NCBI GenBank assembly: GCA_964495885.1
Contig: CAZBWO010000001.1
Span: 248,001 to 312,000 of the forward strand
Origin: PALG01 sp964495885
GTDB lineage: Bacteria > Bacteroidota > Bacteroidia > Flavobacteriales > Flavobacteriaceae
DNA length: 64,000 nucleotides
Direction: 5' to 3'
Within the stretch, counting starts at the first letter, position 1. The number at the start of each line of letters is the position of its first letter. The position numbers and the translations under genes were made by a program. A model generated the notes under the pieces. It was not told the origin of the DNA and made no database searches. It was given only the letters and a program-made list of their open reading frames with translations. Of this stretch, positions 23,352 to 31,900 are shown piece after piece.

Positions 23352-24866
23352 ATGAACAAAAAAGTCATACTTATGATCTTGGACGGCTGGGGCGTTACGC
23401 AAGACCCTACCGTTTCGGCAGTAGCACAAGCCAACACTCCATTCATGGATTCCTTATACCATAAATTTCCGAATAGCCAACTTCTTACACACGGAATGAA
23501 CGTTGGCCTTCCTGAAGGCCAAATGGGAAATAGTGAAGTAGGCCATATGAATTTGGGTGCCGGCAGAATTGTATACCAAGATCTTGCTAAAATAAACAAA
23601 GCGGTTCAAGAAGAAACCCTTCAAAATGAAGCCGCCTTAAAAGCAGCATTCCAACACGCGAAAGAACACCATAAAAAAATACATTTTCTCGGATTGCTTT
23701 CCAATGGAGGTGTTCATTCTCATATAGATCATTTAAAAGGCCTCTTAAATGCCGGAAAAGAATTTGGACTCAAGGACATGTTCATTCATGCATTTACAGA
23801 TGGGCGTGATGTAGACCCTAAGAGTGGAAAAGGATTTGTTGCTGAACTAGAAAACCATCTTAAGACCTCTGGTGGAAAATTAGCGTCAATTATAGGACGT
23901 TATTTTGCGATGGACCGTGACAACCGTTGGGAACGTGTAAAAAAGGCCTATGACTTGTTGGTTCACGGAAAGGGTATGGAAAGTTCAAACCCTACCGAAA
24001 GTATTGCAGAAAGTTATGCACAGGGAATAACAGACGAATTCCTAGAGCCTATCGTTGTCACCGAAAATGGGAAACCAGTAGCTACTATTTCAGAAGGTGA
24101 TGTGGTCATCTTTTTTAATTTTAGAACAGACCGTGGAAGGGAACTTACACAAGCCCTTTCCCAAAAAGATTTCCCAGATTACGGAATGAAGAAATTAGAA
24201 CTGTACTATGTAACCATGACCAATTATGATGATACGTTCGAAAATATTAAAGTAATCTTCGATAAGGATAATATTAAAGACACTTTAGGGGAAGTACTAT
24301 CCAAAAACGGAAAAACCCAAATTAGAATTGCCGAAACCGAAAAATACCCTCATGTCACTTTTTTCTTCAACGGTGGAAGGGAAACTCCATTTGAAGGGGA
24401 AAACCGAATTTTATGTCCTTCTCCAAAAGTGGCTACCTACGATTTAAAACCTGAAATGAGTGCATATGAAATCACCAATAAAATTATCCCCGAAATAGTT
24501 TCAAAACAGGCTGATTTTATCTGCCTAAATTTTGCCAATCCAGACATGGTTGGACATACTGGAGACATGAATGCAGCGATAAAAGCATGTGAAACAGTTG
24601 ACAAATGCACCAAAGAAATTGTTGAAACAGCCCAAGAGCATGGATATAGCTGCATCATTATTGCAGATCACGGAAATAGTGAAACTATGAAAAATCCAGA
24701 TGGAATGCCAAACACAGCACACACCACTAATCCTGTCCCATTAATTTTAGTAGACAAAGACATTAAATGGATCAAAACTGGAGTTTTGGGCGACATTGCT
24801 CCTACCATTTTAAAAATGATGGGAATACCTCAACCCGCAGCCATGACTCAAAAACCTCTTATTTAA
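23352..24866 (+). CDS. gpmI: 2,3-bisphosphoglycerate-independent phosphoglycerate mutase
   Basis: This glycolytic enzyme interconverts 3- and 2-phosphoglycerate through a phosphoserine and two manganese ions. The L-M-I-L-D-G-W-G start, the nucleophile S61 in G-N-S-E-V-G-H-M-N and the C-terminal metal site I-I-A-D-H-G-N-S-E are all present. The length of 504 residues is normal. An in-frame upstream ATG would place the promoter box inside the gene, so I reject it. The thioredoxin-like lipoprotein starts ten bases after its stop. Confidence 0.96.
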   Translation: MNKKVILMILDGWGVTQDPTVSAVAQANTPFMDSLYHKFPNSQLLTHGMNVGLPEGQMGNSEVGHMNLGAGRIVYQDLAKINKAVQEETLQNEAALKAAFQHAKEHHKKIHFLGLLSNGGVHSHIDHLKGLLNAGKEFGLKDMFIHAFTDGRDVDPKSGKGFVAELENHLKTSGGKLASIIGRYFAMDRDNRWERVKKAYDLLVHGKGMESSNPTESIAESYAQGITDEFLEPIVVTENGKPVATISEGDVVIFFNFRTDRGRELTQALSQKDFPDYGMKKLELYYVTMTNYDDTFENIKVIFDKDNIKDTLGEVLSKNGKTQIRIAETEKYPHVTFFFNGGRETPFEGENRILCPSPKVATYDLKPEMSAYEITNKIIPEIVSKQADFICLNFANPDMVGHTGDMNAAIKACETVDKCTKEIVETAQEHGYSCIIIADHGNSETMKNPDGMPNTAHTTNPVPLILVDKDIKWIKTGVLGDIAPTILKMMGIPQPAAMTQKPLI

Positions 24867-24876
24867 AATACAACCC

Positions 24877-25467
24877 ATGAAAAAAATCATATATCTCTTT
24901 TTGGTATTTGCGATCATCGCGTGTAAAAATAATTCTGAAAAAGACCCCGAAGAAAAGACTGAAATAGTAACATCAGAGGTCAATTTTGATGGAATAAACA
25001 CGAAAGTGCCAGATGAAGAAGATGGTGGAGAAATGTTATTGGGTAAAATTAATTTTAAAGGCCTTCAGCAAGAGCCTTTTCAAGAATGGTTTTCCCTTAA
25101 CAAAGAAGGCCATGTTTTAGATTCAACCCTTGTTGATAGTATTGAACCCCTTTTAAAAAATGTAGCCATCAAGGTTTTCATGGGAACATGGTGTGAAGAT
25201 AGTCAGCGGGAAATCCCTGCCCTTAAAAAGATCCTAGATGCTGCATCATTTGATACAAAATATGTGGAAATGGTTGCGGTCACCCATGATAAAGATACCC
25301 CTAATAATTTAGAAGAAGGCTATGAAATTGAATATGTCCCAACCATTATTTTCTTTAAAAATGGTGCCGAAATTAATAGAATTGTAGAATATCCCCACCA
25401 GAGTCTGGAACGGGATATGCTAACCATTCTTCAAGAAAAGCCCTATAAAAACCCTTATGCCGAATAA
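24877..25467 (+). CDS. Thioredoxin-like lipoprotein with a monothiol C-x-x-S site
   Basis: The signal peptide ends at A-I-I-A-C, a good lipobox. The mature protein carries a thioredoxin fold (about 85-190) with the active-site stretch G-T-W-C-E-D-S and the cis-proline in Y-V-P-T-I. The second cysteine is replaced by serine. It therefore cannot act as a classical dithiol oxidoreductase and may work by a monothiol mechanism or as a binding fold. Proteins with W-C-x-D-S at this site are frequent in flavobacteria. It probably shares the gpmI transcript. Confidence 0.83.
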   Translation: MKKIIYLFLVFAIIACKNNSEKDPEEKTEIVTSEVNFDGINTKVPDEEDGGEMLLGKINFKGLQQEPFQEWFSLNKEGHVLDSTLVDSIEPLLKNVAIKVFMGTWCEDSQREIPALKKILDAASFDTKYVEMVAVTHDKDTPNNLEEGYEIEYVPTIIFFKNGAEINRIVEYPHQSLERDMLTILQEKPYKNPYAE

Positions 25468-25492
25468 AACTTTACTAGCATAAGGTTTCTTT
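25453..25492 (+). terminator. Possible weak terminator
   Basis: CCTTATGC (25453-25460) pairs with GCATAAGG (25478-25485), followed by TTTCTTT. The stem starts inside the end of the lipoprotein gene and has a 17-base loop, so its strength is doubtful. Confidence 0.35.
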
Positions 25493-25493
25493 G

Positions 25494-25501
25494 TATTTTT
25501 G
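25494..25501 (+). promoter_or_regulatory. -7 promoter box of the HAD phosphatase gene
   Basis: TATTTTTG matches TAnnTTTG and lies 16 bases before the ATG at 25518. It excludes the in-frame ATG at 25491, which would sit at the box. The 12-base stretch GTATTTTTGCCC recurs before the 53964 gene. Confidence 0.55.
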
Positions 25502-25517
25502 CCCACAAAGCCCCAGA

Positions 25518-25919
25518 ATGAAAGAAACACTCACAATAGCAGTAGATTTTGACGGAACAATCGTTGAGGATGAGTACCCAAATATTGGCAAGCCTATGTT
25601 GTTTGCCTTTGAAACATTAAAAAAATTACAGGAAAAAGGCCACCGTTTAATTCTTTGGACGTATCGATACGGAAAGGAATTAGAAGACGCAGTCGCTTTT
25701 TGCAAAAAAAATGATGTTCATTTTTATGCGGTAAATAAAAGTTTCCCTGAAGAGAATTTCGACCCCAAATACAGCAGAAAGATTAATGCAGATTTATTTA
25801 TAGATGACCGCAATATTGGCGGATTGATAGGATGGGGAGAAATCTATCAAAAAATAATTGGTCAAGAGCCTTCAATAGTACAACCCAAAAAAAGAAAAAA
25901 GGGTTGGTTTGGATTATAG
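25518..25919 (+). CDS. BT0820-type HAD-superfamily phosphatase
   Basis: The 133-residue protein opens with the HAD nucleophile loop V-D-F-D-G-T-I and continues with the motif II-like W-T-Y-R and the acidic motif F-I-D-D-R-N-I. It lacks a cap domain, like the BT0820 family found mainly in Bacteroidota. The substrate is unknown. The C-terminal tail is basic (PKKRKKGWFGL). The start was set by the promoter box. The methionine aminopeptidase gene begins three bases after its stop. Confidence 0.85.
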   Translation: MKETLTIAVDFDGTIVEDEYPNIGKPMLFAFETLKKLQEKGHRLILWTYRYGKELEDAVAFCKKNDVHFYAVNKSFPEENFDPKYSRKINADLFIDDRNIGGLIGWGEIYQKIIGQEPSIVQPKKRKKGWFGL

Positions 25920-25922
25920 TAT

Positions 25923-26741
25923 ATGATTATTACAAAAACAGCAGATGAAATAGCCCTCATGCGGGAAAGTGCCCTAGTAGTTTCTAAAACCTTGGGTATG
26001 TTAGCAAAAGAGGTCAAACCTGGCGTTACGACCAAAAAATTAGATCAACTCGCAGAAGATTTTATTAGGGAACAAGATGCAATTCCAGGTTTTCTAGGCT
26101 TATATGATTGTCCTTCTACCCTCCTTACCAGTGTAAATGAAGCGGTAGTACACGGACTCCCCACAGACAAGCCCCTTGAAGAGGGCGATATTGTTTCTAT
26201 TGATTGTGGCGCTATAAAAAATGACTTTTATGGAGACCATGCCTATACATTTGAGGTTGGCGAGGTAGCTCCAGAAACCAAAAAGTTATTGGAAATAACC
26301 AAAAATTCTTTATACCTAGGAATTGAAGCGTTTAAAAGTGGAAATCGGGTGGGCGACATTGGCTTTGCAATCCAGCAATATTGTGAATCACATGGGTATG
26401 GTGTGGTTAGGGAATTAGTAGGCCACGGATTGGGCAAAAAACTACATGAAGATCCTGAAGTTCCTAATTATGGTAAGCGTGGGAGAGGAAAAAAATTAGT
26501 GGAAGGAATGACCATCGCCATTGAACCCATGATTAATATGGGAACCCACCGGGTGAGTCAGTTACAGGACGGATGGACCATTGTTACCCGTGATGGAAAA
26601 CCCAGTGCACATTTTGAGCATGATGTTGCGTTAGTAAATGGAAAACCAGAATTACTTTCCACCTTTGCCTATGTGTATGAAGCGTTGGGTATTAAAAGTG
26701 ATGAAGAAAAACCCTTCCGTGAAAAGGAATTGGTATTATAA
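25923..26741 (+). CDS. map: Type I methionine aminopeptidase
   Basis: MetAP removes the initiator methionine from nascent proteins. The five metal ligands are visible in order: D in V-S-I-D-C-G, D in Y-G-D-H-A-Y, H in V-G-H-G-L-G, E in A-I-E-P-M and E in A-H-F-E-H-D. The 272 residues match the usual length without an N-terminal zinc-finger extension. It is flanked by the HAD phosphatase and a methyltransferase at short distances, forming a probable operon. Confidence 0.95.
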   Translation: MIITKTADEIALMRESALVVSKTLGMLAKEVKPGVTTKKLDQLAEDFIREQDAIPGFLGLYDCPSTLLTSVNEAVVHGLPTDKPLEEGDIVSIDCGAIKNDFYGDHAYTFEVGEVAPETKKLLEITKNSLYLGIEAFKSGNRVGDIGFAIQQYCESHGYGVVRELVGHGLGKKLHEDPEVPNYGKRGRGKKLVEGMTIAIEPMINMGTHRVSQLQDGWTIVTRDGKPSAHFEHDVALVNGKPELLSTFAYVYEALGIKSDEEKPFREKELVL

Positions 26742-26746
26742 TTAGC

Positions 26747-27523
26747 GTGCAGAAGATTTTTAAGTTTTTTCTGAATTTATTTCCAAGACCCCTACTCATT
26801 CGAATTAGTTACTGGGTGAGACCTATCATGGCGTTTTTTTTACGCGGAAAAAAATTTACCGATCCAATTGATGGCAAATCCTACAGAAAATTTCTTCCGT
26901 ATGGTTATGAAAACGTTCGGGAGAATGTACTTGCCCCTGGAACACTTTCACTAGAGCGTCACCGACTCTTTTGGCTATATCTTAAAAATGAAACCAATTT
27001 CTTTACAGCCCCTTTGAAAGTTTTGCACTTTGCCCCTGAACAGGCTTTTCTGAAACGTTTCAGAAAATTGAAAAACCTTACGTATACGACCACCGATCTA
27101 AACTCACCTATTGCAGATGTAAAAGCAGATATCTGTGATTTGCCGTTTTCAGATAATAGTTTTGACGTGATTATCTGTAATCACGTATTGGAGCATATCC
27201 CAGATGACACCAAAGCCATGCAGGAATTATTTCGGGTGATGGCACCTGGCGGAATGGGCATTTTTCAAGTTCCCTATGACCGAAATAGAACAATCACTTT
27301 TGAAGATAACACCATTACCGATCCCAAAGAAAGAGCTAAGATTTTTGGACAGTATGATCACGTTCGGGTTTACGGAATGGATTTCTTTGAAAAACTGGCG
27401 TCTGTAGGTTTTGAGGTAAACGCTGTTGATTACACCAAAACACTTTCAGCAGCTACCATAGAAGAATACAGACTGCCAATGGGAGAGTTATTACCTGTCT
27501 GCAAAAAATCACTCCACAATTAA
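26747..27523 (+). CDS. Class I SAM-dependent methyltransferase
   Basis: The 258-residue protein starts at GTG, five bases after map. A positively charged, aromatic N-terminus precedes the methyltransferase core. The LHFAPEQAFL stretch replaces the usual glycine-rich motif I. T-T-D-L-N-S-P, D-I-C-D-L-P-F and F-D-V-I-I-C-N-H-V-L-E-H-I-P-D-D are typical motif II-IV features. The substrate is unknown. Its last 15 bases overlap the end of the convergent apbE. Confidence 0.85.
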   Translation: MQKIFKFFLNLFPRPLLIRISYWVRPIMAFFLRGKKFTDPIDGKSYRKFLPYGYENVRENVLAPGTLSLERHRLFWLYLKNETNFFTAPLKVLHFAPEQAFLKRFRKLKNLTYTTTDLNSPIADVKADICDLPFSDNSFDVIICNHVLEHIPDDTKAMQELFRVMAPGGMGIFQVPYDRNRTITFEDNTITDPKERAKIFGQYDHVRVYGMDFFEKLASVGFEVNAVDYTKTLSAATIEEYRLPMGELLPVCKKSLHN

Positions 27524-28519
27524 TTCCTTAAATCCTTTTGTAGCGTAGGATTTTGATTGTTGCTTTTCGTCTATATAGGTTAAGTAGGCCTCTACTCCAT
27601 CCAGTCTTTCCAACATTTGTTTGGCCCTTTCCAGTCCCATTGCCATGCAAGCCGTAGCATAGGCATCTGCCAAAGCGCAAGTGGAAGCTGTTACTGTAGC
27701 ACTGGTGACATTGCTGGCTTCAGCCTTACCATTTAGCGGATTGATGGTATGTACAAATTTCTGCCCTGTAAGGGAGTCAATCCTAAACTTTCGATAATTT
27801 CCAGAAGAAGCAACTGCCAAATTTTGAATAGCAATGACATGGGTAAAGGTTCTGTTTTCCAAATCAGAATCTATACCTTCCACACCTACCGTCCAACGCT
27901 TTTGGGTTTCTTGATTTCTTCCCTTTGCTAAAATTTCCCCTCCTAATTCAATTAAATAATGCTGAATGCCCTTCGATATTAAATATTCGCTTACTTGATC
28001 AATGCCATATCCTTTCGCAACCGCATTAAAATCTAAGTATATTTGAGGAGCCTGTTTTTGAATACTTCCGGTTTCGAACAATTGTACTTTCTGAAATCCT
28101 ACAAACTCCCGAAGTGAATCCAATACCAGACTATCTAAATGTTTAATAGGAGCCGTGTCTCCAAATCCGTAGGCATTCCGAAGAATTCCCACCGTAGGAT
28201 CAAAATAGCCTTCAGATTGTGCGTGCACAGTCTTCGAAATTTCAAAATTTTCCTTAAAAATCGCATCTACTTGAAGTCCCGTTTCCCCACGATTAAGTTT
28301 CGAAATAAGGCTATTGGGAAGATAGGTACTAACCGATTCATTGACGCTATTTAACACAGAATCAATCCCGGTACTGATGTCCTGTTGTTCCTTTCCAAAA
28401 TACTGAATTGTGTAAGTGGTCCCAAAAGCATCTCCTTTCAAAATGATTCTTTTATTGGGAGATGTTGAACATCCCGCCCATAGCAGGCTCAAAAAAATAA
28501 TACAATATCTCAATTTCAT
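27509..28519 (-). CDS. apbE: FAD:protein FMN transferase, lipoprotein
   Basis: ApbE attaches FMN covalently to a threonine in target proteins, notably NqrB and NqrC, on the periplasmic side. The signal peptide ends L-W-A-G-C (lipidated C17). Family features include the G-D-A-F-G-T-T-Y start, the D-F-N-A-V-A-K-G-Y-G-I-D-Q flavin-binding region and D-A-Y-A-T-A in the metal site. Its genes of need, nqrB and nqrC, lie about 9 kb upstream on the same strand. It overlaps the small NQR-associated gene by four bases. Confidence 0.94.
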   Translation of the reverse strand: MKLRYCIIFLSLLWAGCSTSPNKRIILKGDAFGTTYTIQYFGKEQQDISTGIDSVLNSVNESVSTYLPNSLISKLNRGETGLQVDAIFKENFEISKTVHAQSEGYFDPTVGILRNAYGFGDTAPIKHLDSLVLDSLREFVGFQKVQLFETGSIQKQAPQIYLDFNAVAKGYGIDQVSEYLISKGIQHYLIELGGEILAKGRNQETQKRWTVGVEGIDSDLENRTFTHVIAIQNLAVASSGNYRKFRIDSLTGQKFVHTINPLNGKAEASNVTSATVTASTCALADAYATACMAMGLERAKQMLERLDGVEAYLTYIDEKQQSKSYATKGFKELIVE

Positions 28520-28878
28520 GTTATTTCCTGTAGGCCATTATACACGATAGAATAAGGCTCATTTTTCACAATAGGCTGCTCATATCCATTTCCATGCCCT
28601 AAACCTACACCAGCGTAATAAGCCTTGGCATCAAACTTTTGGGCATGCGCCTTCATAGTCTGCATATATATTGGGTCATAGACTTGAGGCTCTGTAGGAT
28701 ATTCAACAGCACGAACAATTACAAAATGAAGCTCTTTGTTTTTTAAAGCAACAAATTGAGGGTTTTTCTTTAATTTGGAATTTACCGCCAAAAATTCAAA
28801 TCCCTGTTTTTTCAGGTCTTCCCCAACAACTTCCATGGCAAGGCAATGTAGTTCTTGAGCCGAAATTGTCTCGTTCAT
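28516..28878 (-). CDS. Small NQR-associated protein
   Basis: The 120-residue protein is a soluble conserved flavobacterial family, with F-V-A-L-K-N-K-E-L-H-F-V-I-V-R and A-Y-Y-A-G-V-G-L-G-H-G-N as its most striking stretches. Relatives are often labelled Na+-NQR subunit F, I believe by neighbourhood alone: it has neither ferredoxin nor flavin-reductase motifs. Its translational coupling to apbE suggests a part in NQR maturation, but this is inference. Confidence 0.75.
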   Translation of the reverse strand: MNETISAQELHCLAMEVVGEDLKKQGFEFLAVNSKLKKNPQFVALKNKELHFVIVRAVEYPTEPQVYDPIYMQTMKAHAQKFDAKAYYAGVGLGHGNGYEQPIVKNEPYSIVYNGLQEIT

Positions 28879-28926
28879 TTAGCATACAATTTTTCATAAC
28901 AAAGATATTGAAATAAAAGCATCCAT

Positions 28927-28954
28927 AAAAAAAGTGCCCAAAAGAGGGCACTTT
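28927..28954 (-). terminator. Terminator downstream of the giant T9SS protein gene
   Basis: On the minus strand the 9-bp stem AAAGTGCCC/GGGCACTTT (28946-28954 with 28931-28939) runs into a T tract. It separates the 1552-residue protein gene from the NQR-associated gene and apbE. Confidence 0.85.
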
Positions 28955-28974
28955 ACTTCTATTATTTATAGCAG

Positions 28975-31900
28975 TTATTTTTTAACCACTTTTTTGGTCA
29001 CTGAGCCATGTTCGGTTTTAACAACCATAAAATATACTGAAGGGGTTAAAGAGCCAATATCTAAACGGATGTTTAGGGAAGATTCAAAATTTTCTCTTCT
29101 CACTTCCCTACCCTGAATATCAAATAGGGTAACTTGCTCTATAGCACTATTTTGTGAGGCAACTTGTAAAACTCCTGTAGTTGGGTTTGGATATACGCCA
29201 ATTGTTGCATTGAAATTATCCTGAACTCCCAGCGCTTCCCTTTCAAAATACAAGCTAAAGCGCTCGCTAAAACTACCCTTGTTACTCTTGAATGTATAAT
29301 CCCCTGCGGAAAGTTCTGTCACTACACCTTCCAGCTTGTCCCATAGGTAGATAGTCGCCTGTTCAATGTTTGCACCTTCCAACTGATCGATGGAGATGGT
29401 ATATTCGATCTCTTCCGCCACCAGGGTGCTGAAGCCCAACGGGATCTTCATGGCTTGGTTGAAGGTACCCATTGACTGGATCCCCAGTTCCCCGCTGCCA
29501 TCCTGCAGGTGGCTGAAAAGGGAAACCACGGTGGCCAATCGCCTGCTGTCAAACCCGTTTTCCAGTGCCGCAGAGGCATCCCCCCTGAAGGCAAGAAGCG
29601 TGCTCCCGCCCGTACCATAGGTGGCATCTTCCACTTTCAACCAGATACGATCCATCTGCACCGCTTGATTGCGAAGTGTGTTATTGTTGTCGGTCCTGCG
29701 CATGGAGTTGTTGAAAACGGCGGTACCCGCTGCGGTCGCCTTTACCCCGAACCCCTGTCCCGTGGCGATATAGCCGTTGGGGGCGGTCCCGCCGGTGGCG
29801 GCGGCAACCCCGCCCGAAAGGTTGTACATGGAAATGTCCTCCATGGAGAAGTTCATGGCACCCGCACCGGGTATCGCATTGCTGGGGGGGGTATTGTGCT
29901 CCCAGAAGTACACCTCGTCCACCATGCTGTTGGCATTGATGAAATCATCTGCCCAGATCGCACTGGCATATGGGTTGGCCAGGATATTGGGGCTGGCATT
30001 CTGGGTCCCGTTGTAAACGATGGGGAAATTGACCACCCCGTTGTTGAGGGTGCCCCCAGAATAGGTATAGTTGAAAACCCCTCCCGGTTGCCCGTACCCG
30101 GACTGTGGCCGTACGATGTACCCTTCACCGATATTGATGTTCCCAGCGTAGGCAGTCCAGTTGTCATAGTTGTCGTCCGCAAAGTTTTCCGCCAAGGGGA
30201 AAGCCGCTGCCACGGCAGGGTTCGGTACGAAATTGGCGGTGGTGTGGTTCAGTACCAAAAAGGCGGCGTTCCATACCCCGTTACGGGTATCGCCGCTCAT
30301 GGGGCTCCCAAGGACCATGAAGTCCCTACTGGCCAAATTGGGGGTGGTAAGCCCAACGTTAACCGTCCCATTGTTGGTCACAATGGCATCATCATCCACC
30401 TGAACAACACTCCCTTGGTGTTCTACTAACAAAGTAGCGCCGGCTTCGATGATTATATCCCCTTGAATATTCAAATAGTCTCCAGAACGCACTGTAAGTG
30501 TTGCCCCGGTAGCAACCCTAAGCTCACATGCATCAAAACTTCCAACACTAGTTGCCGTATCATAATTTGCAGAAATAACTACGCTACTGGAGGAAGAAGG
30601 TGAAATATCCCAGCTTCCGGTATATTCAGAAGAAGAAGGACAGCCTATGCTAATATGAATATTATCGATTCCCAAATCACTGGCGAACCCATTTCCTGTA
30701 GTACCTACAATCCGAAGTTTCATATCTTCAGTGTACGCACTTAAATCTACGGAAGCGGTTACCCAAGCATCAGCATCTACTCCTGGGGTAGTAAATAGAT
30801 CAAACCAAATATTTTCATTAATACTTCCTTGTAAGACGATGGAACCAATGTTCGCTCCATACGTATGGTAATCAAACTCTACCTGAACATTAGATAGAGC
30901 GGAAAGCTCTACACAGGGCCCATCTAAAATAGCAGTAGCATTTGCACCTATCTCACCAGTTGTACCATTGGAGGAGGCCTCTATATAGAGATACATAGAT
31001 CCATCACTAGCCCCACTTGGGCCAGTACCTGAAGATGGCGTTGCCCCTGTGAATTCAATCCAATCACCATCATCTCCACTGGCTTGGCTCCAAACTCCCA
31101 GTCCGCTCTCAAAACTTTCAGTATAAGGCAAACTGGAAATTGTATTGGAACAACTTACTGGAACAGGAGCACCGAAGAATTGTCCTGTAAACATTCCCCT
31201 TCCGAAGGTTGCCGCCACGATTGTATTATCTGCGCTTCTGAAATCAAAAGAAAGCACTTTAACGTCACTCATCCCGTTTTGGGATTGTACCCAATTAGGA
31301 TTGGTATCACTAAAATTATAGGTTGCCCAAACTCCTAGTTCGGTTCCTACAATTACTTCATCTGTATTTAATGGATTCTGAAGAATACATTTCACAGGCA
31401 TATCTGGCAAATCCCCTTCCTTGCTCACCCAACTAGTTCCGCCATTTGTCGTGTACCAAATACTATTGACACCATAATTGTGGAAGGTGACCATTATTTC
31501 AGCTTCAGATTGCCCATAACGGATATCTGAGACAGCTCCAATTTGCCCAGGTATTGAAATATCTGTGTAACTTGTCGTTCCACTTGCATTGTTCATTCTC
31601 ACGACCCTACCCAATGCGGTTCCAAACAAAATTCGATCTGAAGTATATGGAGAGGCCACAAAGAAAGTAGGAATAGCATCAATAAGAGCGTTTGTTAATG
31701 TTGTTTTGGTCACACTTGGACCAGCTGGATTTATTGCCCATCTATATATTCTATAGGTAGTCCCAGTAGTTCCATTAGAGTACAAGACATTGGTATCACT
31801 ATCCAAACCACACTGATTTACAAAATCACCATCATTTGTAGCGCTTGGAAAGTTCCCCACATAGGAACCGCCATAGGTTATGTATCTGTAGTTATTATAA

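Noticed and set aside
29509..30429. 306-residue open frame on the plus strand antisense to the giant T9SS gene
   Set aside because: It coincides with the G+C-rich segment, where stop codons are rare on the opposite strand. Its product is a low-complexity G/V/P/R-rich sequence with no domain, and the minus-strand frame encodes recognisable T9SS protein sequence.
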